Source: Halorubrum sp. BV1
Lineage (GTDB): Archaea; Halobacteriota; Halobacteria; Halobacteriales; Haloferacaceae
Length of the DNA: 64,000 nucleotides
Assembly (NCBI RefSeq): GCF_000746205.1
Contig: NZ_KN050825.1
Coordinates: 228,590-292,589 of the forward strand
Reading direction: 5' to 3'
The number at the start of each line of letters is the position of its first letter. Position 1 is the stretch's first letter. The translations under genes were made by a program, and so were the position numbers. The notes under the pieces are model-generated. The model was not told the origin of the DNA. It worked only from the letters and a program-made list of their open reading frames with translations, and ran no database searches. Shown here in pieces: positions 1 through 8,510 of the stretch.

Positions 1-71
1 GTATGTCTCACGCAGGTATGTCTCACGCAGGTATGTCTCACGCAGGTATGTCTCACGCAGGTATGTCTCAC
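1..71. repeat. 15-bp perfect tandem repeat, about 4.7 copies
   Basis: The unit GTATGTCTCACGCAG is repeated without change at 1-15, 16-30, 31-45 and 46-60, and a fifth copy (61-70) breaks off after GTATGTCTCA. The window edge cuts the array, so the true copy number is unknown. There are no spacers, so it is not CRISPR. It lies about 26 bp after the stop codon of the small winged-helix gene on the minus strand. Confidence 0.95.
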
Positions 72-96
72 AAGAGTGTGGCACCGAGAGTGCGGC

Positions 97-360
97 TCAT
101 ACCGCGAGCGTGTACAGGCGCTTTCGCGCGTCGGTGAACGAGAACCGCGCGTCCACAACGCCCTCGTCCTCCAGCCGCGAGAGGGCGTACCTGACCGTCC
201 GCGCCGGAAGCAGCGTTTCCTCGGCGAGTTCGCTCTGCGTCAGGGTGTCGTTGTAGTCGAGCACCTTCGCGACGAGCTTCGCGCTCGGCGGAAGGTCTCG
301 CACGTCGCTCCAGCGGTCCGTACTGCTCTCTTCGGCGACGGCGGCATCGGTGGTGCTCAT
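97..360 (-). CDS. small winged helix-turn-helix transcriptional regulator (MarR-like)
   Basis: 87 residues. After an acidic N-terminal tail of about 25 residues, the rest is one winged-helix domain: SAKLVAKVL, then TQSELAEETLLPARTVRYAL as the helix-turn-helix, and a wing ending in DARKRLYTL. It most resembles the short haloarchaeal MarR/TrmB-type HTH proteins. There is no ligand-binding domain, so it probably acts as a simple DNA-binding dimer. It is transcribed away from the PAN gene and shares the AT-rich intergenic region with it. The target genes cannot be told from the sequence. Confidence 0.8.
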   Translation of the reverse strand: MSTTDAAVAEESSTDRWSDVRDLPPSAKLVAKVLDYNDTLTQSELAEETLLPARTVRYALSRLEDEGVVDARFSFTDARKRLYTLAV

Positions 361-430
361 GTATACCGCTCCGTTGTGAATGCTGTATAATAATATTTAC
401 TATCCACTTTAATTACTGTAGAGAATATTT
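361..430 (-). promoter_or_regulatory. AT-rich divergent promoter region
   Basis: A markedly AT-rich stretch in otherwise GC-rich DNA. Read on the minus strand it contains TATTATTATAC about 24-33 bp before the ATG at 360, fitting a TATA box for a leaderless message of the winged-helix gene. On the plus strand, CTCTTACG near 466-473 is the best-spaced TATA candidate for PAN. Confidence 0.55.
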
Positions 431-498
431 CAGAGAGTCTCTCGACAGATCGTCTCCCACCCGAAACCTCTTACGCGCGAGACGCTTTATTACGCCCA

Positions 499-1713
499 AT
501 GACAGACACCGTCGACGACGTCGAGATGCCCTACGAGGGGTCGGCGTCGAGACAGGAGAAGATCGAGTCGCTCCAAGAGGAGCTCGACGTCTTAGAGTCG
601 CAAAACGAGGAGATGCGCGACAAGCTCCTCGACGCGAACGCCGAGAACAACAAGTACCAGCAGAAGCTCGAACGGCTCACCCACGAGAACAAGAAGCTGA
701 AACAGTCCCCGCTGTTCGTGGCGACGGTCCAGGAGATCACGCCGGACGGAGCGGTGATCAAACAGCACGGCAACAACCAGGAGGCGCTCACCGAGATCAC
801 CGAGGAGATGCGAGAGAAGCTCGATCCCGACGACCGCGTCGCCGTCAACAACTCGCTGTCGGTCGTGAAGAAACTGGAGAAAGAGACCGACGTCCGAGCG
901 CGCGTGATGCAGGTCGAACACTCTCCGGACGTCACCTACGCCGACATCGGCGGGCTCGACGACCAGATGCAGGAGGTCCGCGAGACCGTCGAGATGCCCC
1001 TCGAACATCCCGACATGTTCGAGGACGTGGGAATCACACCGCCGAGCGGCGTGCTGCTGTACGGCCCGCCCGGTACGGGAAAGACGATGCTCGCGAAGGC
1101 CGTCGCCAACGAGACGGACGCGACGTTCATCAAGATGGCCGGCTCCGAACTCGTCCACAAGTTCATCGGCGAGGGCGCGAAGCTCGTCCGTGACCTGTTC
1201 GAGGTCGCCCGCGAGAACCAGCCCGCGGTCCTCTTCATCGACGAGATCGACGCGATCGCCTCGAAGCGAACCGACTCGAAGACGAGCGGCGACGCCGAGG
1301 TCCAGCGGACGATGATGCAGTTGCTCTCCGAGATGGACGGCTTCGACGAGCGCGGGGAGGTCCGGATCATCGCCGCGACCAACCGCTTCGACATGCTCGA
1401 TCCCGCCATCCTCCGGCCAGGCCGATTCGACCGGCTCATCGAGGTCCCCAAGCCGGAGACCGAGGGCCGCGAGATCATCTTCCAGATCCACACCAGAAAG
1501 ATGAACCTCGCGAGCGATATCGACTTCACGGAGCTCGCCGAGTTGACGCCCGACGCGTCGGGAGCCGACATCAAGGCGATCTGTACCGAAGCCGGGATGT
1601 TCGCGATCCGCGACGACCGCACGGAAGTCACCCTCAACGACTTCCTCGACGCACACGAGAAGCTCCGGCAAGACGACGAGAGCGGGGCGGACGACTCGCT
1701 GGCGTTCGCCTGA
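499..1713 (+). CDS. pan: proteasome-activating nucleotidase (PAN), AAA ATPase
   Basis: 404 residues. PAN is the hexameric ATPase that unfolds proteins and feeds them into the 20S proteasome. The N-terminal coiled coil (about residues 15-70) is followed by an OB-fold region and an AAA module with Walker A GPPGTGKT (about 189), Walker B VLFIDEIDAIA (about 244), the arginine-finger region RPGRFDRLIE, and a C-terminal helical domain. The C-terminus ends L-A-F-A: an aromatic residue is next to last, as in the proteasome-docking HbYX tail, but it is Phe instead of Tyr. Length and domain order are normal. Haloarchaea usually have two PAN paralogues; I cannot tell which this is. Confidence 0.97.
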   Translation: MTDTVDDVEMPYEGSASRQEKIESLQEELDVLESQNEEMRDKLLDANAENNKYQQKLERLTHENKKLKQSPLFVATVQEITPDGAVIKQHGNNQEALTEITEEMREKLDPDDRVAVNNSLSVVKKLEKETDVRARVMQVEHSPDVTYADIGGLDDQMQEVRETVEMPLEHPDMFEDVGITPPSGVLLYGPPGTGKTMLAKAVANETDATFIKMAGSELVHKFIGEGAKLVRDLFEVARENQPAVLFIDEIDAIASKRTDSKTSGDAEVQRTMMQLLSEMDGFDERGEVRIIAATNRFDMLDPAILRPGRFDRLIEVPKPETEGREIIFQIHTRKMNLASDIDFTELAELTPDASGADIKAICTEAGMFAIRDDRTEVTLNDFLDAHEKLRQDDESGADDSLAFA

Positions 1714-1732
1714 CTGCCGCGTTTCGACGGCC

Positions 1733-1753
1733 TTTTTCCTTTTTGCTTTTTTT
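1733..1753. terminator. oligo-T transcription terminator between convergent genes
   Basis: Three closely spaced T runs (1733-1737, 1740-1744, 1747-1753) follow the PAN stop codon. Archaeal RNA polymerase terminates on such T-rich tracts without a hairpin. The tract lies between PAN (plus) and the end of the small membrane protein gene (minus). Confidence 0.7.
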
Positions 1754-1760
1754 CGGTCGT

Positions 1761-1898
1761 TCACGCTCCGACGACGACCAGAAACGGACCGAGGAACACG
1801 AGCGCGAACACCAGCCCGACCGCGGCCGCGTACCCGAGTCCGACCGCCGCGAGCGCGCCCCACTGTTCGTCGGTCGGCCGATCGGGATCCGCGCTCAC
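1761..1898 (-). CDS. 45-residue single-pass membrane protein, coupled to the DHH gene
   Basis: A small gene with a GTG start. Its first four bases (GTGA) overlap the stop codon of the upstream DHH-family gene, the usual sign of translational coupling. The protein has an acidic N-terminus (SADPDRPTDEQW), then one long hydrophobic segment (residues 15-44, rich in A, V, L, F) ending almost at the C-terminus. I do not recognise the family. The overlap, the clean membrane profile and the position inside an operon support it as a real gene; it may anchor or partner the DHH protein, which also has a membrane segment. Confidence 0.7.
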   Translation of the reverse strand: MSADPDRPTDEQWGALAAVGLGYAAAVGLVFALVFLGPFLVVVGA

Positions 1899-3070
1899 AC
1901 GTCTCCCGCCATCGCACGGAACAGCGCGTCGGTCAGCTCGTCGCGATCCACCGTCGTCTCTCCGTCGTCGCCGGTCGGATCGACCGTCGGAGTGATCGTT
2001 CCGCCGCCCATCCGCGAGTGTCCTCCGCCGTCACCGTTGTCGACGTCCGAGAGCACCGAGTCGATGGCGTTACCCATGTGGACGCGGTCGTCCCGCGATC
2101 GTCCCGAGAGATGAACCGTTCCGTCGCGCTCGCCGATTATGACGACGGCGCTCACGCCCTCCAGCTGGATCAGTTCGTCTGCGGCCTGCGGGATCGCGTC
2201 GACGTTGTTCACGCCGCCGACGTCCGCGACGGCGAACGAGCCCTCGATCCGGCGGCCCGCGATCGCCCGCGCTTTCACTTCCAGCACCTCGGCGTCGACG
2301 GCCGGGTTGGCGATCCGGTCGAGCCGATCTTGGTCGACGCCCGGGTACAGGTAGGCGGCGGCCGCGAAGTCGGGTTCGCTCGCACCGACCGTGAGGTGTT
2401 TCGTGTCGGCTAAGATCCCGTACAGCAGTCCGGTCGCCGTGTCGGTGGGGAGCGTGAGGTCGCTTTTCGTCTCGCTCGCGTGCTTGTCCGGGGGAACGGG
2501 TGTCGCGCCGTTCTCTTCGAAGTACTCCGCGATGACGGACGCGGTCGCGCCGTAGTCGGTTCGCACGTCCGTGAACCGCTCCCCGGATCCGTCACCCGGG
2601 TGGTGATCGACGACGGCCGTCGGAAGCACGCCGTCCGCTCCGCCGAACCCCCGTGGCTCGTTGTGGTCGACCAACACAACCGACTCGGCGGCGAGGTCGC
2701 TCACATGTTCGATGGGGTCTAAATCGAGGTCGAGTACCGTCCGAAACGCCCGGTTCTCTTGGTGTCGGATCTGTCCGGGGTACTGAACCGTCGCGTCGAC
2801 GCCGACCTGATTCGCGAGAGAGGCGACGCCGAGCGCGGCGGACATCGCGTCTGGATCGGGGTTCGGGTGCATCAACACCGCGATTTCGTCCTGTTCGGCC
2901 AGCAGCCGACGGAACGTGACGCCGGCAGGGCGGCGGGCACGGAACAGCGCGTATGCGACGACGGCCCCGACACCGACCGCGAGGAGCGCTGCTGCGACCA
3001 GTTCCGGATTTTCACGCGCGAGCGTGACGGCCCGTGAGACCTGCCCGTCGGTCACGCTCTGTTCCCACAT
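1895..3070 (-). CDS. membrane-anchored DHH/DHHA1 family phosphoesterase
   Basis: 391 residues. A transmembrane helix at about residues 22-44 is followed by a DHH domain: the metal-site motifs HPNPDPDA (about 68), VDHNEPRG (about 138) and the namesake DHHPGDG (about 156) are intact. The C-terminal DHHA1 domain carries GGGHSRMGGG. The family (RecJ, NrnA, GdpP relatives) cleaves phosphodiester bonds in short RNAs, cyclic dinucleotides or single-stranded DNA. The membrane anchor recalls GdpP-type enzymes, but no PAS or GGDEF domain is present, so the substrate is uncertain. It is followed, with a 4-bp overlap, by the 45-residue membrane protein. Confidence 0.85.
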   Translation of the reverse strand: MWEQSVTDGQVSRAVTLARENPELVAAALLAVGVGAVVAYALFRARRPAGVTFRRLLAEQDEIAVLMHPNPDPDAMSAALGVASLANQVGVDATVQYPGQIRHQENRAFRTVLDLDLDPIEHVSDLAAESVVLVDHNEPRGFGGADGVLPTAVVDHHPGDGSGERFTDVRTDYGATASVIAEYFEENGATPVPPDKHASETKSDLTLPTDTATGLLYGILADTKHLTVGASEPDFAAAAYLYPGVDQDRLDRIANPAVDAEVLEVKARAIAGRRIEGSFAVADVGGVNNVDAIPQAADELIQLEGVSAVVIIGERDGTVHLSGRSRDDRVHMGNAIDSVLSDVDNGDGGGHSRMGGGTITPTVDPTGDDGETTVDRDELTDALFRAMAGDV

Positions 3071-3157
3071 GTCTGTCCGCGACTCGCTCCCCGTACATGA
3101 AGGTTGGTTACGGTTCTAGTTCGACGCGATCGGACCGACCGAAGCCACACGCGAACC

Positions 3158-4081
3158 TCACCCGCGCCGGGTCCGAACGGCCCGTATCGCGTCACGGTAC
3201 CCCTCGCGGAAGGTCGGGTACGTAAACGCGTAGCCGAGTTCGCGAAGCCGCGCGTTCGAGCAGCGCTTGCTCGTGCGGATCCGCCGTTCGGCGGCTTCCG
3301 AGAGGTCGCCGTCGGCGATCCGCGCTGCCTTCGATCGCTTGGCCGGCCGGGAGACGCCGCACGCGTCCGCGAGCCAGTCGGCGAACGCGTGTTTGTCCAC
3401 CGGCTCGTCGTCGACGACCAGCACGGGCTCGCCGCGGGCCACCCCAGCGTCGAGGACGAACCGGACCGCGCCGGCGGCATCGTCGCGATGAACCATGTTC
3501 AGATAGCCCGCGGTGACCGGCCCGTCGAGGTAGCGGTCGATCCGATATCGGTTCGGGCCGTACAACCCCGCGAACCGCGCGACCGTCCCGTCGATCCCGA
3601 CCTCGTCGGCCGCCTCAAGCGCGACTCGCTCCGCCTCCGCGAGGACGCGAGTCTTCTCAGTCGTGGGATCGATCGGCGTCTCCTCGTCGACCCACGCGCC
3701 GCCGTGGTCGCCGTACACGCCGGTCGAGGATGTGTAGACGAGCCGGTCCGGCGTCGTTACCCGCGATCCGTACTCGTTGACGACGTTCCGGAGCCCGTCG
3801 ACGTACACGGACCTGGCGGCCTCGGCCCCACGGCCGCCGGAACTCGCCGCGAAGACGACCGCGTCGGCGTCGGGGAGCGCTTCGAGCGACGCGGGGTCGG
3901 TCGCGTCCGCGCGGACGGCCGAAACGCCCCCGTCTGCGTCGTCGACACGCTCGTCGAGTTCCCGGATCGCGTCGAGCCCGTCAGCGGACCGCCGCACGCC
4001 CGAGACGTCGTGTCCGCGCTCGGCGAGCTGACGCGCAAGCTCCGTGCCGACGTACCCACAGCCGACGATCGTAACTCTCAT
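3158..4081 (-). CDS. NAD(P)-dependent epimerase/dehydratase (extended SDR, YeeZ-like)
   Basis: 307 residues with a Rossmann fold from the first residue: MRVTIVGCGYVGTEL is the dinucleotide-binding loop (GxGYVG, as in the YeeZ-like atypical SDRs). The active-site region reads VYTSSTGVYGD, with YG in place of a clean YxxxK; a lysine comes only about 20 residues later. It starts with a 4-bp overlap on the stop of the upstream DUF5791-like gene, so the two are co-transcribed. Substrate unknown; a sugar-nucleotide or related carbonyl compound is likely for the family. Confidence 0.8.
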   Translation of the reverse strand: MRVTIVGCGYVGTELARQLAERGHDVSGVRRSADGLDAIRELDERVDDADGGVSAVRADATDPASLEALPDADAVVFAASSGGRGAEAARSVYVDGLRNVVNEYGSRVTTPDRLVYTSSTGVYGDHGGAWVDEETPIDPTTEKTRVLAEAERVALEAADEVGIDGTVARFAGLYGPNRYRIDRYLDGPVTAGYLNMVHRDDAAGAVRFVLDAGVARGEPVLVVDDEPVDKHAFADWLADACGVSRPAKRSKAARIADGDLSEAAERRIRTSKRCSNARLRELGYAFTYPTFREGYRDAIRAVRTRRG

Positions 4082-4545
4082 CGTTTCCGGCGCTCGATGA
4101 GTGCCGCTATCTCCGCGAGTTCTCCGACCGTCATCGCGGCGCGTCCCTCAAGCGCCTGCTGGACCTCCTGTCCGGTCAGGTCCGCGTCGATCCCGGCGGC
4201 GATCGTGTCGACGTCGAGCACGGCCGTCGTCATGCCCATCAACAGGTGGTCTCTGAGTTCGGCCAGGATGACGTCGGCGTCGCGGTCGTCGGACAGCGAG
4301 AGCACCGCAGCACCGTCGGCGACGGTCATGTCGTCGACGTCGCCGTCGAGCGCCGCGTCGGCGCTCGCGGCGTCCAATCCGAGACCTTCTGTAAGCTTCG
4401 TCCGGCCGGCGTCGGCGGCCGCCTCGCGCAGCGCCGCGGCGAAGGCCGATCGAAGCTCAGACGCAGTCACGTCTGTCGAACCCCCGCTCGCCGCCGTCGA
4501 TTCCTCTCGTTCGTCCGTCGCGTCGCCGACGACCTCGTGAAACAT
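4078..4545 (-). CDS. conserved haloarchaeal protein (DUF5791-like)
   Basis: 155 residues, acidic and mainly helical by composition, with no membrane segment and no cysteine cluster. I recognise it as resembling the haloarchaeal DUF5791 family, of unknown function. Segments such as DLTGQEVQQALEGRAAMT followed by ELAEIAALIERR look like paired helices. Upstream, ACGTTTTGCG sits about 27 bp before the ATG, so it probably opens the transcription unit that continues into the epimerase. Confidence 0.7.
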   Translation of the reverse strand: MFHEVVGDATDEREESTAASGGSTDVTASELRSAFAAALREAAADAGRTKLTEGLGLDAASADAALDGDVDDMTVADGAAVLSLSDDRDADVILAELRDHLLMGMTTAVLDVDTIAAGIDADLTGQEVQQALEGRAAMTVGELAEIAALIERRKR

Positions 4546-4638
4546 GGGCTCTCTCGGCGGGCGGATCGCAAAACGTCTGCGGTCGCACGGATCGACGCCG
4601 GGAGCGGCGGGCTCCCAGACGAGATAGCTGACTCGTGC

Positions 4639-7600
4639 TCACGACACCGCACAGCCATCGTCTGCGGCTGGTGTGGCGTCTATCGCGCCCGGACACGGCC
4701 ACCCGCTCGACGTCTCGTCGCGGACCCCGTCGACGTCGCCGACGCCCGGTGGACCGGCCGGTACGGCGACCACGACGACGGTTCCCGTCTCGAAGCGCAC
4801 CGGCTCCGTCTCGCCGAGCGGAATCGCGGTCCCGCCGACGTCGACCGTGACGGTTCCCGCCTCGCGAACGTACTCGAAGCGGCTGTCCGGGGTTCCGACG
4901 TCGGCCCGCACCGCGAACCGCGGGTACTCGCCGCGCACCTGCACCCGCCACGCGTTCACCGTCGCCACCCAGTATCCGGGGACGGGAGCGACCGGTAGTC
5001 CCGCGCCGACCCGCCTGACCGGCTTCGGCTCCCACTTCTCGACCGCCTCCTCGCCGTACTCCTCGACGGCCTTCTCTCTCACCGCCTCCGCGGCGCGGTC
5101 GCCGGCCGCCGCCATCTCGGCCTCGATTGACTTCTCCATCCGGTCACGAAGCAGCAGCCGCGCGCCGTTCGTCGGTCCCTCGACGAACCGCGCGGGGATC
5201 CGGACCGCGTCGCGGCCGGCGGCGGTTCGCGTCTGGACTCGAAGTCGCGCGGTGAGGCCCGTTTCAGCCGCATCAGACAGCGATCCGGTCGCCGCGGCCT
5301 CGGCTGCGACCCGCTCCGGGTACGTCCCGTCCCCGACCGCGACGGCCCGATCGCCGACCGATCCGTACCGGGTCGCCACGCGATCTATCACGTCGCGGCG
5401 CTGGGTCGCCGAAAGCGACGTCTGCGTGCGAAGCGCGCCCGCGAGTTCCCGATCGACGGCCCGAAGCGATCGGGAGAGCCGTCCGGCGAGAGCGTCTCTG
5501 TCCGCACTGAGATCCGGATCGTCTCCGTCGGCGAGCACGTCGTCGGCCAGACGCAGCGCGCGCCCGGCAGTCCCCACCCGAACCGTGTCGCCGGTTCCGA
5601 GCAGTCGGTCGACGATGCCGCTCGACACGTCGCCGTACGGAACGGTAACGTAGTTGACGTTTCGAACGGCGAGCGGCCGCGTCGTCGTGCCGTTCAGCCC
5701 CGCGACGTTTGCCCCGTCGACCGCGGTTCGGGGGAGGTACCCCGGACCGCCAGCCGGGGCGAACGTTACCGCCCCGCCCGGCCCGCTCTCGGCGACGGTG
5801 TACGTCCCCGGATCCCGTGTAGCCTCGCGGCTCGCGATCACGTCGCCGACCGCCGGCCCGTCGAACGCGCCGTTCACGCGGTCGAGAAACGCCGTCGTCG
5901 CCGCCTCCCGATCGCTCGCCGCCGACTCAAGTTCCTCGACGACGGCGTCGACGAACGCGACGCGCGCGGCAGTCCGGGCGCGGTCGGCGGCACCGTCGTA
6001 CGCTCTTGGCGCGTCGATCAGGTCGGCGCGGCGGTCGCGGACCGCCTCGGCGAGGTCGGTGTACGGCTCGGCCTCGCCGACCGCAGCGGCCTCCATCGAG
6101 GCCGACGTCTCGACGTCTCGTACCTCCGCTGACAGCGCGGAGACGTCGTCTGCGATCAGCGCGCGATCGGCGTCTGACCGCCCGCCGTAGACGGTCACCG
6201 ATCGCCTGACTGGCCCACGTTCGATCGCGTCGCGCGCGATACGGTCGACGCCGGCATCCGTGTCGACGCCGAGTTCGGCCCGGGCTGCTCCCGGCGTGTC
6301 GCGCAGGTCGGGACCGTCAGTCCGACCGCCCGCTCCGAACGTAGCCGCGGACCGGTCGGGTGCATCGCCGGTCGGCGCGTGCCGTCCCGTGACGTCGACG
6401 CGGACCCGGTACTGGTCTATCGCACGGTCGTACGTCGTCGTTTTTCGGGTGCTGACACCCGTGATCGTCCCGTCTGCCCCCTCGTGGATGACCGTTCGCT
6501 CCCACCGGGCCCTCGCGGTCCGTTCGACCGACACGGACCGCGCCGCGTCCCCGAACGAGCGCCGCTCTCCCGGCTCTGTGGTCCCGCTCGGCGTCCCGCG
6601 CGGGACGCCGCTCCCGTAGACGACCGGCGTCCGCTCGTCTCGCTCGACGTCGTCGAGGACCCAGTCTTCGTCGAGGTCCGGGCGGGGCGGATCGAGACGT
6701 CCGCCGTCGACCGTCTGCGTCGTCGAGGTGCGAAGCGCCGCGGTCACGCGGTACGCGCGGTCGGCGATCGCCGCGGCGTCGTCGTGGACTGCGACCGCTG
6801 CGACGTCGGCGGCGTGGCCGACCGACACTGACGTCCGTTCGGCCTCGCGGTCGCGGGCCGGGTCGTACACCGCTCGCTCGCCGTCGGACGCGCCCTCGGT
6901 CGCCGGCGTGGGTGCCGAGAGCACGGCGTTCGTCCACGCCGACTCGCGGACGCCGGTCGGTTCGAGCAGATCAACGAGTCCCGTTCGAGCGGTCGCGCGA
7001 GCGACGCCGCCGCGTGCCGCCGGATCGCTCGCGCCGAAGACGTCTCGCTGTATCCGAACGATCCCCGCGTTCGTCGACAGCTCGACGTGTCTGTTCGCGA
7101 GGACGTTCTCTATCGGCGCGCCGGCGTACTGTCCGTATCCGCGGGCCCACGTGGTCGCGTAGAGGCTCGCCGTGATCTGCCGTCCGAGGCCTGGCCCCTC
7201 GACCGGCCCCCGATCGAGTCGCGCTTCGAACGCCTCCGTCCGCTCGTGCGCCGAGAGGGTCGGCACCGCCACGACGACGGTCCGGTCCGCGGTTTCCTCC
7301 GCGACGGTTCGGCCGTTCCGCGTCGCGGTCGTGGTCACCGCTTCGAACGTCACGCGCACCGCAGTTCCGTTCGCGGCCGGAGCGATTCGCACGCGCTCGC
7401 GTGCGTCAACGAGGTCGCTTACCCCGTCGACTGGCGGGAGCGACGCGTCCGCGGTGACTGGACCGACGTCGGCAGCGACCGCTGAGAGCGCGGTGCTCCC
7501 AGCGATCGCGAGTCGAATTCGGAACGCGTCCTCGAACGCCGACCCCTCGCGTACCGCCGTTTCAGTGCCACCGGCGGCGTCAGCCGGGGCGGTCACGGGC

Positions 7601-7884
7601 GCTGCGGCCACGGCGTGTGCGGTCTCGCGCGCGGCCGCCCGGAGCGCCGCCGTCGCGTCGGCGTCCACCCGCTCGACTGCCCGTTCCACGCTTCGGTCCT
7701 CGGCGATCAGTCCCTGATCTGCGACGCCCGCGGCGTACGCAGAACTCGACACCAGAAGCAGGACGCCGATCAGCGCGAACGGCACGCGAGCCCGCTCGTC
7801 GGCGACGAACACCCGACGCCGCCGGTCGATCGGAGGTCGTCGCCCGGAGCCGTCCCGGTTGTCTCGGTTTCGCACGGTCACCAC
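4639..7884 (-). CDS. very large pilus-locus surface protein (DUF7286-like)
   Basis: 1081 residues. An N-terminal basic stretch (RNRDNRDGSGRRPPIDRRRR) precedes one hydrophobic segment (about residues 34-57); the rest is predicted to lie outside the cell. The long body is rich in A, R, D and V, with no enzyme motif I can recognise. It is the last gene of the pilus cluster and overlaps the preceding gene by 7 bp. Position and anchor suggest a tip, adhesin or assembly component of the type IV/Tad-like structure encoded here. I believe it matches a haloarchaeal family called DUF7286; function unknown. Confidence 0.75.
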   Translation of the reverse strand: MVTVRNRDNRDGSGRRPPIDRRRRVFVADERARVPFALIGVLLLVSSSAYAAGVADQGLIAEDRSVERAVERVDADATAALRAAARETAHAVAAAPVTAPADAAGGTETAVREGSAFEDAFRIRLAIAGSTALSAVAADVGPVTADASLPPVDGVSDLVDARERVRIAPAANGTAVRVTFEAVTTTATRNGRTVAEETADRTVVVAVPTLSAHERTEAFEARLDRGPVEGPGLGRQITASLYATTWARGYGQYAGAPIENVLANRHVELSTNAGIVRIQRDVFGASDPAARGGVARATARTGLVDLLEPTGVRESAWTNAVLSAPTPATEGASDGERAVYDPARDREAERTSVSVGHAADVAAVAVHDDAAAIADRAYRVTAALRTSTTQTVDGGRLDPPRPDLDEDWVLDDVERDERTPVVYGSGVPRGTPSGTTEPGERRSFGDAARSVSVERTARARWERTVIHEGADGTITGVSTRKTTTYDRAIDQYRVRVDVTGRHAPTGDAPDRSAATFGAGGRTDGPDLRDTPGAARAELGVDTDAGVDRIARDAIERGPVRRSVTVYGGRSDADRALIADDVSALSAEVRDVETSASMEAAAVGEAEPYTDLAEAVRDRRADLIDAPRAYDGAADRARTAARVAFVDAVVEELESAASDREAATTAFLDRVNGAFDGPAVGDVIASREATRDPGTYTVAESGPGGAVTFAPAGGPGYLPRTAVDGANVAGLNGTTTRPLAVRNVNYVTVPYGDVSSGIVDRLLGTGDTVRVGTAGRALRLADDVLADGDDPDLSADRDALAGRLSRSLRAVDRELAGALRTQTSLSATQRRDVIDRVATRYGSVGDRAVAVGDGTYPERVAAEAAATGSLSDAAETGLTARLRVQTRTAAGRDAVRIPARFVEGPTNGARLLLRDRMEKSIEAEMAAAGDRAAEAVREKAVEEYGEEAVEKWEPKPVRRVGAGLPVAPVPGYWVATVNAWRVQVRGEYPRFAVRADVGTPDSRFEYVREAGTVTVDVGGTAIPLGETEPVRFETGTVVVVAVPAGPPGVGDVDGVRDETSSGWPCPGAIDATPAADDGCAVS

Positions 7885-8510
7885 CGCCTGACCACGATTC
7901 GGACGTGATCGTCCGACGCAGCGGCGACGTCCGGAGAGGCGATGTCCGGAACGGGATGGGTGATCACGGCGACCGTGGTGTCGGCGCTCCGCGGCGGTGT
8001 CCTGCCGACGGTGACGGCGGTGGAGAATCCGTCCGCCTCCGCCGGTAGAGAGCCGGCGGTTCCACCCGGCTCGACGGACCGATCGACCGATTCCACCGCT
8101 CGCACTCGGGCGTCGATCCGCGTTCGGTCGTCGAGTCCCGACTCGACCGCGGCCAGCGCCCGTTTCTCGAACGAGTCTACGGGGCGCCTCTGGTCGGTGA
8201 GCGCGTCGGCGTCTGTGGACACGTCGTCCGTGGACGCACCGTCAGTCGCGGACGCGCCGTCCGTGGACGCCGCGTGGCCGGCGGCGAGAAGCGCCAGAAA
8301 CTCCGCGCGTGTCGCGTGAGCGGTTCGGGTCCCACCCGGAGCGTCCGGGGCCGCGTAGGTCACCGTCACCGTCTCCGTTGCGAGGCGGTCCGCACTCTCG
8401 CTCGCGGTCGGCATTCCCGCTCCGTTCGGGAGCCCGCCGGACGAGAGCGCGACGACGCTCGCCGAGACGCAAAGGAGCATCACGGTCACGTCGAGCACGG
8501 TGCTCGTCAT
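7878..8510 (-). CDS. N-anchored pilin-like protein of the pilus locus
   Basis: 210 residues from the ATG at 8510, which overlaps the previous stop by 4 bp; a longer reading frame upstream is arginine-rich and not protein-like. One hydrophobic N-terminal helix (VTVMLLCVSASVVAL) starts about 6 residues in, as in prepilin-like or TadE-like proteins. The middle holds a low-complexity run of Thr, Asp, Ala and Ser (TDGASATDGASTDDVSTDAD), followed by a globular domain. Probably a minor pilin or pseudopilin; inferred from neighbours and topology only (DUF7284/7285-type). Confidence 0.7.
   Translation of the reverse strand: MTSTVLDVTVMLLCVSASVVALSSGGLPNGAGMPTASESADRLATETVTVTYAAPDAPGGTRTAHATRAEFLALLAAGHAASTDGASATDGASTDDVSTDADALTDQRRPVDSFEKRALAAVESGLDDRTRIDARVRAVESVDRSVEPGGTAGSLPAEADGFSTAVTVGRTPPRSADTTVAVITHPVPDIASPDVAAASDDHVRIVVRRW

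Noticed and set aside
1..71. CRISPR array
   Set aside because: The 15-bp units are directly adjacent, with no spacers, and there are no cas genes nearby.
592..1917. Long minus-strand reading frame opposite PAN
   Set aside because: It is rich in Arg, Gly and Val in the way GC-rich antisense frames are, and lies opposite a certain gene.
8220..8285. Repeat in the pilin-like gene as another stop-linked array
   Set aside because: It is a degenerate low-complexity Thr/Asp/Ala stretch in the middle of the protein, without the perfect copies seen at gene ends.
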